Origin: Sphingomonas bisphenolicum
GTDB lineage: Bacteria > Pseudomonadota > Alphaproteobacteria > Sphingomonadales > Sphingomonadaceae
Assembly (NCBI RefSeq): GCF_024349785.1
Contig: NZ_AP018819.1
Span: 16,313-80,312 of the forward strand
Length of the DNA: 64,000 bases
Direction of reading: 5' to 3'
Shown: positions 8,997 through 16,582 of the stretch, one piece after another
Layout of the letters: each line of letters opens with the position of its first letter
How positions within the stretch are numbered: position 1 is the first letter of the stretch
Translations under genes and position numbers: made by a program
The notes under the pieces: generated by a model
The model's database searches: none
What the model saw: the letters and a program-made list of their open reading frames with translations, nothing else
What the model was told of the DNA's origin: nothing

Positions 8997-9015
8997 GCCC
9001 GGCTCGAAGCCGGGC
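8997..9015. terminator. hairpin after the RHH-like gene
   Basis: GCCCGGCT (8997-9004) and AGCCGGGC (9008-9015) form an 8-bp stem with a 3-nt loop, starting 7 nt after the stop codon. There is no U-tract, so it may be an attenuating or RNA-stabilising hairpin rather than a full intrinsic terminator. Confidence 0.45.
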
Positions 9016-9021
9016 ACCCTC

Positions 9022-9086
9022 AAAACCGCTTAGTGGGACAGTGCGCCAACACTGAACCTACAGACAATTTCCCACTTAGCGGTTTT
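9022..9086. repeat. long imperfect inverted repeat before rep
   Basis: Arms 9022-9038 (AAAACCGCTTAGTGGGA) and 9070-9086 (TCCCACTTAGCGGTTTT) are complementary over 17 positions with one mismatch, around a 31-nt loop. It lies ~85 bp upstream of the putative replication gene. It could be a rep-controlling RNA structure, a protein-binding site or part of the origin. Confidence 0.6.
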
Positions 9087-9168
9087 CGGACTTCGGTTCA
9101 AGGGCGCTTGATTCGCGCAACGGGATTTTTTTGCCTGTCTCCCGGCCCTTCGCAAAGGAGGGACGACG

Positions 9169-9936
9169 ATGAGTGACACCAGAAGAAAAGGGCCGCTGGC
9201 GATCGGGGAGCTGACCCAGCAGCTTTTCGGCCGAGCCTATGGCGACCGTAGCCGGGGCGGGAAGCACATCACCAAGGCCCGCGTGCGCGGCGGCAGCAAG
9301 GAAGCCGGGAGCGACGTAGAAAAGGGCTTCCTCGCGGCGCGAGACACCAAGACGCGCAAGGGATGCTGGCGTGCGATCAATCTGGCGTTTGAAAAGGGCC
9401 GCGCCCTGCGCGCGGAGCTGCGGCGCGAGCCGCGCGAGATAACGCAGTTCGAGCACTATTGCATGAGCATCACCAATTCCACGATCCGGGTGTATCAAGC
9501 CCTGTTGCGGATGGAGGAGCGTTTCAGGGGCAACGTGGTGCCCAGCTATGAAATGATAGCCGAATGGGCGACCGTCTCTAGGGCCACCGTCGCAAGGGCC
9601 TTGAACGCCCTTACCAGCATCGGCTTGCTGGCGCGCCTGCGGCGCTACGTCCACACCGTCACAGAGGACGGGGCGCGATCAGAGCAGACCTCCAATGCCT
9701 ATCGGGTGGAATTGCCGAGGATGCTTCTCGAATTGCTCGACCGGCGCAAGCGCCCTGCCCCGGTGCCCGACGACGAGGCCCAGCGCCTACAGGACCGGCT
9801 TGAAGATGAGGCTTGGATGCTCTCCCGGTTGAGCAAGGCCGATTACATACGGGAGACGACGACATGCAAGGCCACAGCGGAGGCCCTAATCAGCCTATGG
9901 AACGGCATTTGCGCCCGTGATGGCGTTGTTGCCTAG
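9169..9936 (+). CDS. putative plasmid replication initiator (winged-helix)
   Basis: A 255-residue basic protein. The middle part (~100-175, STIRVYQALLRMEE... then EWATVSRATVARALNALTSIGLL) is a clear winged-helix/MarR-GntR-like fold that reads like plasmid Rep proteins. It is not an obvious TrfA. AAAGGAGG lies 7 nt upstream of the ATG. Its place between a small regulator with hairpins and the stability/partition genes, and the absence of any other rep candidate in the window, argue for replication initiation. A transcriptional regulator is the alternative. Confidence 0.5.
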   Translation: MSDTRRKGPLAIGELTQQLFGRAYGDRSRGGKHITKARVRGGSKEAGSDVEKGFLAARDTKTRKGCWRAINLAFEKGRALRAELRREPREITQFEHYCMSITNSTIRVYQALLRMEERFRGNVVPSYEMIAEWATVSRATVARALNALTSIGLLARLRRYVHTVTEDGARSEQTSNAYRVELPRMLLELLDRRKRPAPVPDDEAQRLQDRLEDEAWMLSRLSKADYIRETTTCKATAEALISLWNGICARDGVVA

Positions 9937-10159
9937 CCGTGAGTCTCATAATGGTTCTGAACCTCCCCTTGAGTTTATTTATCTAAGGTGATGCGGAGTT
10001 GCGCTAGTCGCGCAACGCTTAATTGAGACTGTTTGAACACCAAAAAGGGGGTAAGGCTCCGATTTGGGGAGCTGACATGCGTGTCCATTCGGGGCGCGGA
10101 TAGCGGCACTCTGTAAAACTGCGGGGCAGCGACCAAATATGCCTTGCGATGGAGGCCAT
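9937..10159. other. non-coding region after rep, hairpin and A+T-rich tract
   Basis: No gene. It has an A+T-rich run (GAGTTTATTTATCTAAG, ~9971-9987) and a 7-bp stem GTTGCGC/GCGCAAC at 9998-10016. It could include origin sequence or terminate rep transcription. I see no repeated iterons. Confidence 0.35.
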
Positions 10160-10172
10160 TTTAGCGGCTAAA
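10160..10172. promoter_or_regulatory. KorB operator OB-2 (klcA)
   Basis: Perfect TTTAGCGGCTAAA, 26 bp upstream of the -35 box of the klcA promoter. The spacing matches the operator/promoter pair ahead of kleE. Confidence 0.9.
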
Positions 10173-10198
10173 AGATTTTCATGGCGGGCGAGCGTAAC

Positions 10199-10227
10199 TT
10201 GACAGCAACCGGGAAACTTCCAATATA
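10199..10227 (+). promoter_or_regulatory. klcA promoter
   Basis: Consensus -35 TTGACA (10199-10204), 17-bp spacer, -10 AATATA (10222-10227). The leader that follows contains CCAAGGTCGAAACCGGAG, repeated almost exactly in the kleE leader, and supplies the ribosome-binding site. Confidence 0.75.
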
Positions 10228-10275
10228 TCGGATATGGCCGGGCTATGGTGCCAAGGTCGAAACCGGAGAAGTCCG

Positions 10276-10689
10276 ATGAGCAACAGAGAGAGAATTGCCG
10301 CCGTGCTGGTTGGCGAAGAAGACCGGATTATGTGCCTGCCCCGGCTGTTCGGGCTGGCGCGCATGATCGAGGTCGAGGCCGTCACCTATGGCTATATGTC
10401 CAAGCTATCCGCCGACTACACGGGCGCATATTGGCATTTCTACACCCTATCGAACGGCGGGTTCTACATGGCCCCCGGCGATCAGCCCCAATATCGTCTG
10501 GAATGGGACGGCAACGGCTTCTCTGGCGACGTTTCGGCCGACGCGGCGGGCCTTATAGCCACCCTGTTCATGCTGGGGCATATGCACGAAAAATACGGCG
10601 AGGATCAATTTGCCCAGCTCTATGCGTGGGCATCTGCCTATGCCGCCCAACATTCGGAAGCGGGGCCGATCGGTGCCGCGCTCGACTAG
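10276..10689 (+). CDS. klcA: KlcA/ArdB-family antirestriction protein
   Basis: A 137-residue ArdB/KlcA protein that inhibits type I restriction of incoming plasmid DNA. Signature: CLPRLFGLARMIEVEA, then ADYTGAYWHFYTLSNGGFYM, then the DGNGFSGDVSADAAGLIATLF stretch (shown as separate motifs at about residues 15-30, 46-65 and 78-98). Length matches the family. Start ATG 10276 has CCGGAG 7 nt upstream. In IncP plasmids klcA is the first gene of a KorB-controlled operon, as here. Confidence 0.92.
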   Translation: MSNRERIAAVLVGEEDRIMCLPRLFGLARMIEVEAVTYGYMSKLSADYTGAYWHFYTLSNGGFYMAPGDQPQYRLEWDGNGFSGDVSADAAGLIATLFMLGHMHEKYGEDQFAQLYAWASAYAAQHSEAGPIGAALD

Positions 10690-10793
10690 CGCCACAGGGG
10701 GGCAGCGTGCCCCCCTTCCCTTCCCTGCCTATCGGGCATATTCCTCATTCGGCCGCCATGAGGAGCAACGCCAGCGAAGGAACAGACGCGCGC

Positions 10794-11057
10794 ATGATTG
10801 ATGTTCGGCCAGATTGCCTATTGCCCGCCGATCAGGGGTGGCAGCAGCCGACGCCGGATGAGGTAAGGGCGGTCCTCAAAGCAGCGGACATGACAGGGGG
10901 CAGCGCGTCCAAGTTTCTAGGCTTGAGCAATACCCGCGTTATTCGGCGCTGGACGGGCGGCGACGATCAGATTCCCTATTCGGCATGGGCGCTGTTGTGC
11001 GCGGCTGCGGGCTTGGGAAATATTTGGGAACACCAGAACGACGATTTTAGCGGCTAA
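10794..11057 (+). CDS. KorC-like HTH regulator
   Basis: An 87-residue protein with a short helix-turn-helix (TPDEVRAVLKAADMTGGSAS, then VIRRWTGGDDQIPYSAWALL) in the style of IncP KorC, which in RK2 follows klcA in the same operon. No gene lies between it and klcA (104 bp). Its last four codons (TTT AGC GGC TAA) are the KorB operator OB-3, so the operator supplies the stop codon. The korC assignment is by position and general fold; similarity is modest. Confidence 0.6.
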   Translation: MIDVRPDCLLPADQGWQQPTPDEVRAVLKAADMTGGSASKFLGLSNTRVIRRWTGGDDQIPYSAWALLCAAAGLGNIWEHQNDDFSG

Positions 11058-11058
11058 A
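11046..11058. promoter_or_regulatory. KorB operator OB-3 (kleE-korA-incC-korB)
   Basis: Perfect TTTAGCGGCTAAA, 28 bp upstream of the -35 box of the operon that includes korB itself, giving autoregulation. It also encodes Phe-Ser-Gly-stop of the upstream gene. Confidence 0.92.
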
Positions 11059-11086
11059 ATTATTGCCGTTCAGACTTTACGGGGGC

Positions 11087-11115
11087 TTGACACGGTTCGG
11101 GATGCTGTCATTATA
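11087..11115 (+). promoter_or_regulatory. promoter of kleE-korA-incC-korB
   Basis: TTGACA (11087-11092), 17-bp spacer, ATTATA (11110-11115), then a leader with CCAAGGTCGAAACCGGAG shared with klcA. ATATCGG just past the -10 is also shared by both promoters and might be part of a KorA-type site. Confidence 0.75.
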
Positions 11116-11162
11116 TCGGTTGTGACCGGGCAGCCCGCCAAGGTCGAAACCGGAGTATTCCG

Positions 11163-11492
11163 ATGAAGGCGAAAATTCCCCCGCTGCCCGCACGTTTTGC
11201 GGTCATGCGGCTTCCCAATCCTCCACCCGCATGGGAGGGCAACCGCGTGGATTACGTCATTGCGGCCGTCTGGACGTTCGGAGTCCTGATCTGGACCGTC
11301 GCGCGTTTCATCATCCCGCTTGTCGTCTTCTGGCAGTTCTGCCGGATGCTCTGGTATTGGAACACGCCGGATGTTCATGCCGGTTGGCAGTTCCTCGCCT
11401 ATTATGCGGTCTATATCGCCCTCTACATCTTCCTTGGCGTCTATGAGCCGAAGCTATACCGCGAGAAGAATCGCGGCAGGCGCAATGGATAA
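11163..11492 (+). CDS. kleE: KleE-like inner-membrane protein
   Basis: A 109-residue protein with two hydrophobic segments (~29-58 and ~76-95). The block RMLWYWNTPDVHAGWQFLAY, followed by AVYIALYIFLGVYEPK, is very like IncP KleE, a stable-inheritance accessory protein of the kil/kle operon. It is the first gene of the central control operon. Its stop overlaps the start of korA by 8 bp (ATGGATAA). Confidence 0.85.
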   Translation: MKAKIPPLPARFAVMRLPNPPPAWEGNRVDYVIAAVWTFGVLIWTVARFIIPLVVFWQFCRMLWYWNTPDVHAGWQFLAYYAVYIALYIFLGVYEPKLYREKNRGRRNG

Positions 11493-11784
11493 ACGCTTGA
11501 GCGCGTCGGCCTTTGAGCAAGCTGCTGGACGGCTCAATATCGCGGCGCGTCCGCTCGACATGGCGCGCGCCGTTCTGGTGGACGGCGAGGCCCAATCGGC
11601 CGTGGCGAAGCGCGAAGGCGTGTCCCGCAATGCCGTTTGTCTGGCGGTCAACCGGATTTGGAACGCGCATAGCGAGGTTCCCGAAGGTTTCGAGCGTGTG
11701 ACGGCGATTTTACCGAAACATAAAGCCTTCCTTGTGCGGCAATGGCAGCGCGAGGCGGTGGAAAGATTGGACGCCAAACGATGA
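11485..11784 (+). CDS. korA: KorA (TrfB)-like global repressor
   Basis: A 99-residue KorA homologue: an N-terminal HTH half (MARAVLVDGEAQSAVAKREG then VSRNAVCLAVNRIW) and a C-terminal dimerisation segment (PEGFERVTAILPKHKAFLVR, then QW). The C terminus is shared with TrbA, as in IncP plasmids. KorA acts with KorB to repress replication, stability and transfer genes. ATG 11485 overlaps the kleE stop; the TGA overlaps the incC ATG (ATGA). An upstream frame to 11320 is only the kleE shadow. Confidence 0.9.
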   Translation: MDKRLSASAFEQAAGRLNIAARPLDMARAVLVDGEAQSAVAKREGVSRNAVCLAVNRIWNAHSEVPEGFERVTAILPKHKAFLVRQWQREAVERLDAKR

Positions 11785-12527
11785 AAACACTTGTCATAGC
11801 GAACCAGAAAGGCGGCGTTGGTAAAACTTCAACGACCGTTCATCTTGCCTATTACTTCAAAGAACAGGGGTTGAAGGTCGCAGTTATTGACTTGGACACC
11901 CAAGGAAATGCCAGCTTCACCCTTGGCGAATATGATAGCGGAGCCTTGGCGAGCGGCCTTTTCGATGCCGTGTCACAATTCGACCTGGCTAACGCCGAGG
12001 GGATTGCTGTCTTTTCCGCCGACGCGCGGTTGGCCGATCTTGAGAAACTAGATCTCGGTGCGGCTGCTGGCGCGTTCAAGCGCAGTCTGGCCGTGATCGA
12101 GGCGGAAGGCTTTGACGTGTGCCTGATAGATACCCCCCCGTCCCTTGGGGTCCGAATGGCAGCGGCGTTGCTATCGGCCGACTTTGCGGCCTCGCCCATC
12201 GAGCTTGAAGCCTACAGTTTGCAGGGCATTGAGAAGATGGTGACGACGATCGCCAATATCCGGCGCGCGAACCCGGCGCTGCAATTCCTTGGCATGATAC
12301 CGAGCAAGGTTGATGGCCGGAATCCCCGGCACGGGCAGCACCTTGACGAGCTGACCCGTGCTTATCCCCAGTTGGTCATTCCGACGCCGATCGGAAACCG
12401 GAGCAGCGTTGCGGACGCGCTGGCGTCGGGCTTGCCGGTTTGGTCGATCAAACGGACTTCGGCGCGGAAAGCGGCGCAGGAAATGCGAGCGATGGCCCGC
12501 CACATTCAAGAAAAGATGGAGATTTGA
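11781..12527 (+). CDS. incC: IncC, ParA-type partition ATPase
   Basis: A 248-residue ParA-family ATPase for active partition with KorB. The deviant Walker A KGGVGKTS is at 10-17, with the Walker A' aspartate in VIDLDTQGN and Walker B in CLIDTPPSLG. It has no N-terminal extension, corresponding to the short IncC2 form. It is translationally coupled to korA and followed 2 bp later by korB, the same order as in RK2. Confidence 0.95.
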   Translation: MKTLVIANQKGGVGKTSTTVHLAYYFKEQGLKVAVIDLDTQGNASFTLGEYDSGALASGLFDAVSQFDLANAEGIAVFSADARLADLEKLDLGAAAGAFKRSLAVIEAEGFDVCLIDTPPSLGVRMAAALLSADFAASPIELEAYSLQGIEKMVTTIANIRRANPALQFLGMIPSKVDGRNPRHGQHLDELTRAYPQLVIPTPIGNRSSVADALASGLPVWSIKRTSARKAAQEMRAMARHIQEKMEI

Positions 12528-12529
12528 CG

Positions 12530-13552
12530 ATGGCCGACAACACCGAGGACAAGAAGCCGGGCAAATCGTCCACCAAAGCCGCGCAGAAGCCCGCGCAGAA
12601 CGCGGGGCTAGGGTTGGAGGGGTTGGGCGACCTTTCGAGCCTCCTAGCCTCTCCTGCGGCCCCGGAGGGCGGTTCTGGCGCTCCGCTCGAATTGGAGCTG
12701 GCGCTGATTGACGAAGACCCGAACCAGCCCCGCAAGCAGTTTGACGAAAATTCGCTGGCGGAAATGGCCGAGACGATCAGGGAGCGCGGCGTGAAGACGC
12801 CTATTTCCGTTCGGCCCAATCCCAAGGTGGAGGGGCGCTATCTCATCAACCACGGCGCGCGCCGCTATCGCGCGTCCCTGTTGGCCGAGAAAGTGACAAT
12901 TCCGGGCTTCATCGACCCCGATTATACCGAGGCCGATCAGGTCATTGAGAATTTGCAGCGGGACGCTCTCACGGCCCGCGAGATTGCCGACTACATCGGC
13001 CGCGAGCTGGCCAACGGGAAAAAGAAGGGCGAGATTGCCAAGGCCATCGGGAAATCCCCGGCCTTTGTCACCCAGCACGCGGCATTGCTCGATTTGCCGG
13101 AGCCGATCGCCAAGGCGTTCCAGAGCGGGCGTTGCAAGGACGTGACGTTGATCTATGACCTTGTGGGCCTCCACAAGAAGCATAGCGAGGGCGTTGCGCG
13201 CTGGCTGGCCGATGCCGATCAGGAGATTACGCGCGGATCGGTGCGGCTCTTGAAGGAGTTCCTTGAGTCCGGCTTGAGCGGCGAGGCCGAGGAGGAATCG
13301 GGCGACGACGAGGGCAACGGCGGCGCTAGTGACGACGCCGGGGCCGGAGAGGAGAAGGAACCGAAGGAGGAAGACCCGCTAAAGCTGAAAAAGGCCATTG
13401 TGCAGGTTTCTCATAACAAGCGCCCTGCCCGTCTGATCCTGAATAAGCGGCCCTCGCGCGATGGCGTGGCGTGGATCAAGTATGAAGACAGCGGCGAGGA
13501 AACCGAGGCCGATCTTGGAAAAGTGCAGCTTCTTGCGCTTCTTGAAGGATAG
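12530..13552 (+). CDS. korB: KorB, ParB-type partition protein and repressor
   Basis: A 340-residue ParB-family protein. The N-terminal ParB domain includes IDEDPNQPRKQFDENSLAEM (~60-80). The central HTH is KGEIAKAIGKSPAFVTQHAALL (split; about residues 164-186). An acidic, glycine-rich linker (~255-290) leads to a C-terminal SH3-like dimerisation domain (KKAIVQVSHNKRPARLIL onward), all as in IncP KorB. Six perfect copies of its operator lie between 3911 and 21118. It should serve both partition and co-ordinated repression of stability and transfer genes. Confidence 0.95.
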   Translation: MADNTEDKKPGKSSTKAAQKPAQNAGLGLEGLGDLSSLLASPAAPEGGSGAPLELELALIDEDPNQPRKQFDENSLAEMAETIRERGVKTPISVRPNPKVEGRYLINHGARRYRASLLAEKVTIPGFIDPDYTEADQVIENLQRDALTAREIADYIGRELANGKKKGEIAKAIGKSPAFVTQHAALLDLPEPIAKAFQSGRCKDVTLIYDLVGLHKKHSEGVARWLADADQEITRGSVRLLKEFLESGLSGEAEEESGDDEGNGGASDDAGAGEEKEPKEEDPLKLKKAIVQVSHNKRPARLILNKRPSRDGVAWIKYEDSGEETEADLGKVQLLALLEG

Positions 13553-13576
13553 TCCCCTCCCCTGCCCAGCCTTACA

Positions 13577-13602
13577 GGCCCCGCTTGTGCGGGGCCTTTT
13601 TT
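13577..13602 (+). terminator. intrinsic terminator after korB
   Basis: GGCCCCGC and GCGGGGCC form an 8-bp G+C-rich stem with a TTGT loop, followed by TTTTTT. It lies 24 bp after the korB stop and closes the central control operon. Confidence 0.92.
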
Positions 13603-13647
13603 ATGGCGCGAGAGGTAAGAAAATCGGATATAGTGCAAGCTAGAAAT

Positions 13648-13660
13648 TTTAGCCGCTAAA
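13648..13660. promoter_or_regulatory. KorB operator OB-4
   Basis: Perfect TTTAGCCGCTAAA, 9 bp upstream of the ATG at 13670, placing that unknown gene under KorB control. Confidence 0.9.
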
Positions 13661-13669
13661 GGAACGGCC

Positions 13670-14302
13670 ATGCAGGACACGCCGATTGCAGACCCGGACA
13701 AGTTTTCACTGGACGAGGGAACGGGCGACCCACAGGCCGACGCCGACCGGCTGTTAGACGAGGCGCGCACGCTGGATAGTCAGGAAACGGCAGCTATCGC
13801 CACCGCGCCAACCGAGGAAACCTATAACGCCCAGCTACAGACGGTCATTGAGGAGAAGGTTGAACAGGCGAACCAGATCGAGGACCGCCTAGAAAGCATG
13901 ATGGAGCAGCAAACCGCCCGTTTGCAGCAAATCCAGCAGCAGCCCCCCGGCTTCCTGTCCCTGCCCGGCAAGCGCCAAGCATGGCAGGCCCGGATTGCCA
14001 ACGCGCAAGCGGCCGTGCAGCGGATCGCGGTAAGGCTGGAAGCCGTGCGCGAAATCCGCGACGGCATGGCCGTTCACGGCCCGCGCGTGGAGACGATCGC
14101 AGCGGCCAAGCTCGAATATCGAGAGCCGAAACTTGTCGATGATTTCGAGGAGCTGATGCAGGCACGTCGGTTGCATGAGCTGCACATGCGCGCGGAGCGG
14201 GAGAAAGAACAGATCAGGGAAAAGACGATCGAGCGCGGCGCGGACGATCGGAAACCGGCAGGCCGCACGCTCGCGCGCGGATTGGCGAGAGATGGGGGAT
14301 AG
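13670..14302 (+). CDS. coiled-coil plasmid protein of unknown function
   Basis: A 210-residue hydrophilic protein. An acidic N terminus leads into long helices rich in Q, E and R (residues ~45-85, 100-140 and 160-195) that look coiled-coil, with a short FLSLPGKRQAWQ motif near residue 95. No signal peptide or membrane segment. It is transcribed convergently with traM and preceded directly by a KorB operator, so it belongs to the korB regulon. The position between korB and Tra1 recalls KfrA-type proteins, but it lacks a clear N-terminal HTH. I do not recognise the family. Confidence 0.7.
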   Translation: MQDTPIADPDKFSLDEGTGDPQADADRLLDEARTLDSQETAAIATAPTEETYNAQLQTVIEEKVEQANQIEDRLESMMEQQTARLQQIQQQPPGFLSLPGKRQAWQARIANAQAAVQRIAVRLEAVREIRDGMAVHGPRVETIAAAKLEYREPKLVDDFEELMQARRLHELHMRAEREKEQIREKTIERGADDRKPAGRTLARGLARDGG

Positions 14303-14332
14303 TGCGACATGGGGGAGGGGCCTTCGCTGGCG

Positions 14333-14773
14333 TCAATGATGGAACAGGGCGGCGGCCAACACTACCAGCGCCGCGATCAGCGTCAGGCCCGACGCTAGGA
14401 GATTGCGGTTAGCGACGGCCCGGCCATCGTTTAGGGGCTTTTGCAGCCCCGTCCCGATATGCTCCCCCACTTCCTTGATGATCGCCTTCGCTGCGGCCCC
14501 CATACGCTCGTTCATGGCGGCTTCCGAGGCGTCCAGCGCCGCGTTCAGCACCGATTCCGCCTTGTCGGTGATAGCAATCGACCAACGATTGCTCATGTCT
14601 TCCAGCTCGCTTTTGAACGCCTTTAGTTGCTCCTCCTGCGCATCGGCGCTTTCGCCCAGCAACATCGCGTTGATGGTTTGCAGGATCATCAAGGGATCAT
14701 CGGCGGACAGCGTGACCCCGTGCTGGCGCGAGATTTCCGCGATCAGCGCCGCGATTTTTTCGTGATCGGCCAT
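14333..14773 (-). CDS. traM: TraM
   Basis: A 146-residue IncP TraM-type protein, last gene of traK-traL-traM. The N-terminal half (HEKIAALIAEISRQHGVTLS, then DDPLMILQTINAMLL) and the KAESVLNAAL segment match TraM. A C-terminal hydrophobic helix (~122-143) suggests membrane attachment. In RK2 TraM contributes to DNA transfer; its exact job is not established. Its start abuts the traL stop. Confidence 0.88.
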   Translation of the reverse strand: MADHEKIAALIAEISRQHGVTLSADDPLMILQTINAMLLGESADAQEEQLKAFKSELEDMSNRWSIAITDKAESVLNAALDASEAAMNERMGAAAKAIIKEVGEHIGTGLQKPLNDGRAVANRNLLASGLTLIAALVVLAAALFHH

Positions 14774-15498
14774 TACACGACCTTAGCCTTGTCGAGTTCA
14801 GCAAAGACCGCATCACGAACGCGGCCGAGGCGGTGACGCTGCATCAGGGCTATGTCGCCATCGGCAAGCGTTTCCTCAAAAGTCTTGCGTGCGGCCAGCA
14901 TGTCCCGAACGTCCGCCCCGAAGGTTTCCTTTCTCAGATCGGGGAGGGTGACGATCGCGGCGACCCGATCCTTTAGCTCCCGGTAGGCTTTGAGCTGTTC
15001 AAAACTCTTACCCTCTGCCTCGACAGGCCCATGATAGGGGTTGAGCCACACGACGATTGCAGCCGGATCGGGGAAGGCTTCGGCTACCGAGGCGAAGCCT
15101 TGAAGCGTGTCGATCAGCGATTGCCCGCCTACGATAATGGTATGCAGGACGAGCTTATGGCCCAGATCGGCAATCACGTCAGGCGCACCGTTGTCGAACA
15201 TATAGGAGGATAGGGCGCTGTAGCTGCTCGCGCCGCTGTCAATGACCACCGATTCCTTGGAACCGGCGATCATTTCCATCATGGCGTCGAATTTGCGCGG
15301 GTTTATGTCGCCGTTTTCCAGCAGCTCGACCTTGGACACGTTGAGGGACTGAAACCCGGCAAGGGTGGCGTTGATCGGATCGGTATCAATGCAGAGCGGG
15401 CTTTCGCCTCGCTTGGTCAGATATTGGGCCAGCATCGAGGCGGCGAGCGACTTGCCCACACCTCCCTTGCCCTGCAAAACTATGTGGACGTTGCTCAT
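14773..15498 (-). CDS. traL: TraL, ParA-like NTPase of the transfer region
   Basis: A 241-residue MinD/ParA-type P-loop protein. HIVLQGKGGVGKSLAASMLA is at residues 4-23, then CIDTDPINAT, VVIDSGASSY, and the LNPYHGPVEAEGKSFEQLKA segment, which are near-exact TraL hallmarks; 241 residues is also the RK2 TraL length. It is the middle gene of the leftward operon from oriT, with an ATGA-type overlap with traK and a stop/start junction with traM. Confidence 0.93.
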   Translation of the reverse strand: MSNVHIVLQGKGGVGKSLAASMLAQYLTKRGESPLCIDTDPINATLAGFQSLNVSKVELLENGDINPRKFDAMMEMIAGSKESVVIDSGASSYSALSSYMFDNGAPDVIADLGHKLVLHTIIVGGQSLIDTLQGFASVAEAFPDPAAIVVWLNPYHGPVEAEGKSFEQLKAYRELKDRVAAIVTLPDLRKETFGADVRDMLAARKTFEETLADGDIALMQRHRLGRVRDAVFAELDKAKVV

Positions 15499-15881
15499 AC
15501 CAAATCCTCTTTGTTCGGAGTGGCCGGGTGATTGAAGCGCGCCGGTTTGGGCCGGGGCGGCGGATCAGCTTCGGCCGAGGCCGTTGCTGATCGGGAAGGG
15601 GAGGGGGGCGCTGGAGGTGCCTTGGGCGGTTCCCCGGTAGCTGGCGCGCGATACCGGCGAACGTATTTGGCGAACCACGCATAGCCGAAGCTAATGCGGC
15701 CTTCCTCCGTCAGCAGCTCCCATATGCCGCGCACCGGCCATCCTTCCGCAAGGGCTGCATCTATGTCCGATCGAGCGGCGAGGAATTGCGCGAGGTTCCG
15801 GTTTTTGCCCCCCGGCTCCCGTGAGGCCGCCCGTTCGCGCAATCGCTCCGTGAAGGATTTCCCGCTGTCTGTCATTTCCAC
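15495..15881 (-). CDS. traK: TraK, oriT-binding relaxosome protein
   Basis: A 128-residue basic protein. The core (NRNLAQFLAARSDIDAALAE then GWPVRGIWELLTEEGRISFG) is homologous to IncP TraK, which wraps the bent DNA beside nic to assemble the relaxosome. The C terminus is proline-rich and low complexity. It is divergent from traJ with oriT between them, exactly as in RK2. The intergenic DNA on its side has phased A/T tracts suited to TraK wrapping. Confidence 0.92.
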   Translation of the reverse strand: MEMTDSGKSFTERLRERAASREPGGKNRNLAQFLAARSDIDAALAEGWPVRGIWELLTEEGRISFGYAWFAKYVRRYRAPATGEPPKAPPAPPSPSRSATASAEADPPPRPKPARFNHPATPNKEDLV

Positions 15882-16190
15882 CTACGATATTTTTCGGCGC
15901 ATAATCGGCTATAAAGCGTTCATAAACCGGCCACGAACCGATGAACTCCCGCTATATCGTATTTTTCTGCCAGATTAGGCCGTGTGGCGCTAGATATTTT
16001 CGGGGGTGAACGATATATGATCGTTCCAGCAACAGTTTCTATTTGGCGTCTAAACGTCGAAGACGGGGCAGGATAGGTAATGGAGGCATCCACGCAAGCG
16101 CGGACACCCCCATTACTCCCCTTATTCGCACCGGGGGCGCTCAACGGGAATCCTGCTCTGCGAGGCCCGCCGCTACCGCGTCGAAAGGGA
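15882..16190. other. oriT, IncP (RK2) type
   Basis: Transfer origin between traK and traJ. The core GGGGCAGGATAGGTAATGG (16065-16083) is the complement of the IncP nic motif; by analogy TraI should cut the minus strand between 16069 and 16068 (ATCCTG/C). Next comes an inverted repeat GTAATGG (16077-16083)/CCATTAC (16110-16116) and then CTTATTCGCACC and GCTCAACGGGAATCCTGCTC, both nearly identical to RK2 oriT as I remember it. On the traK side three copies of roughly GATATTTTTCGG (15886, 15958, 15993) give phased A/T tracts. Confidence 0.93.
16008..16026. promoter_or_regulatory. palindrome at the edge of oriT
   Basis: GAACGAT and ATCGTTC arms (16008-16014, 16020-16026) around ATATG. It lies between the A/T-tract region and nic, where the divergent traJ and traK promoters should be, so it is a candidate operator for a transfer regulator such as TrbA or KorA. 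Confidence 0.45.
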
Positions 16191-16195
16191 GAGAG

Positions 16196-16582
16196 TTGAA
16201 CGACAAGCCCAAGGCCAAACGCGAGCGGCACCACGTCAAGATATGGTGCAGCGCGGAGGAGAAAGCGGAGATCGAAGCCGCCGCGCAGGCAACCGGCTTG
16301 AGCGCATCCACCTATCTCCGCGTCCTTGGATTAGGGCATGAGCCGCGCCCTCTGATCGACATAGAACAGGGGCGCGAGTTGGTGCGCGTGAATGGCGACC
16401 TTGGCCGCCTTGGCGGCCTGTTGAAGCTATGGCTTACCGACGACGCCAAGTTGGAGGAGATGGCCCCGGAGCGGATGCCGGTTATCATCCGGGGCGTGCT
16501 GGCCAAAATCGAGGCCAATCAGGAGGAGTTATCCGGCATCATTCGGAAGGTCTTGCGCTCCCGGCAAGATTTTAGCGGCTAA
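16196..16582 (+). CDS. traJ: TraJ, nic-proximal relaxosome protein
   Basis: A 128-residue TraJ: KRERHHVKIWCSAEEKAEIE then AQATGLSASTYLRVLGLGHE forms a ribbon-helix-helix-like DNA-binding start, followed by ELVRVNGDLGRLGGLLKLWL and TDDAKL, near-identical to RK2 TraJ. It binds next to nic and recruits TraI. Translation probably starts at TTG 16196, with AAGGGAGAG just upstream; an open frame reaches back to 16043 but through oriT. The gene ends in Phe-Ser-Gly-stop, which is KorB operator OB-5. Confidence 0.92.
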   Translation: MNDKPKAKRERHHVKIWCSAEEKAEIEAAAQATGLSASTYLRVLGLGHEPRPLIDIEQGRELVRVNGDLGRLGGLLKLWLTDDAKLEEMAPERMPVIIRGVLAKIEANQEELSGIIRKVLRSRQDFSG

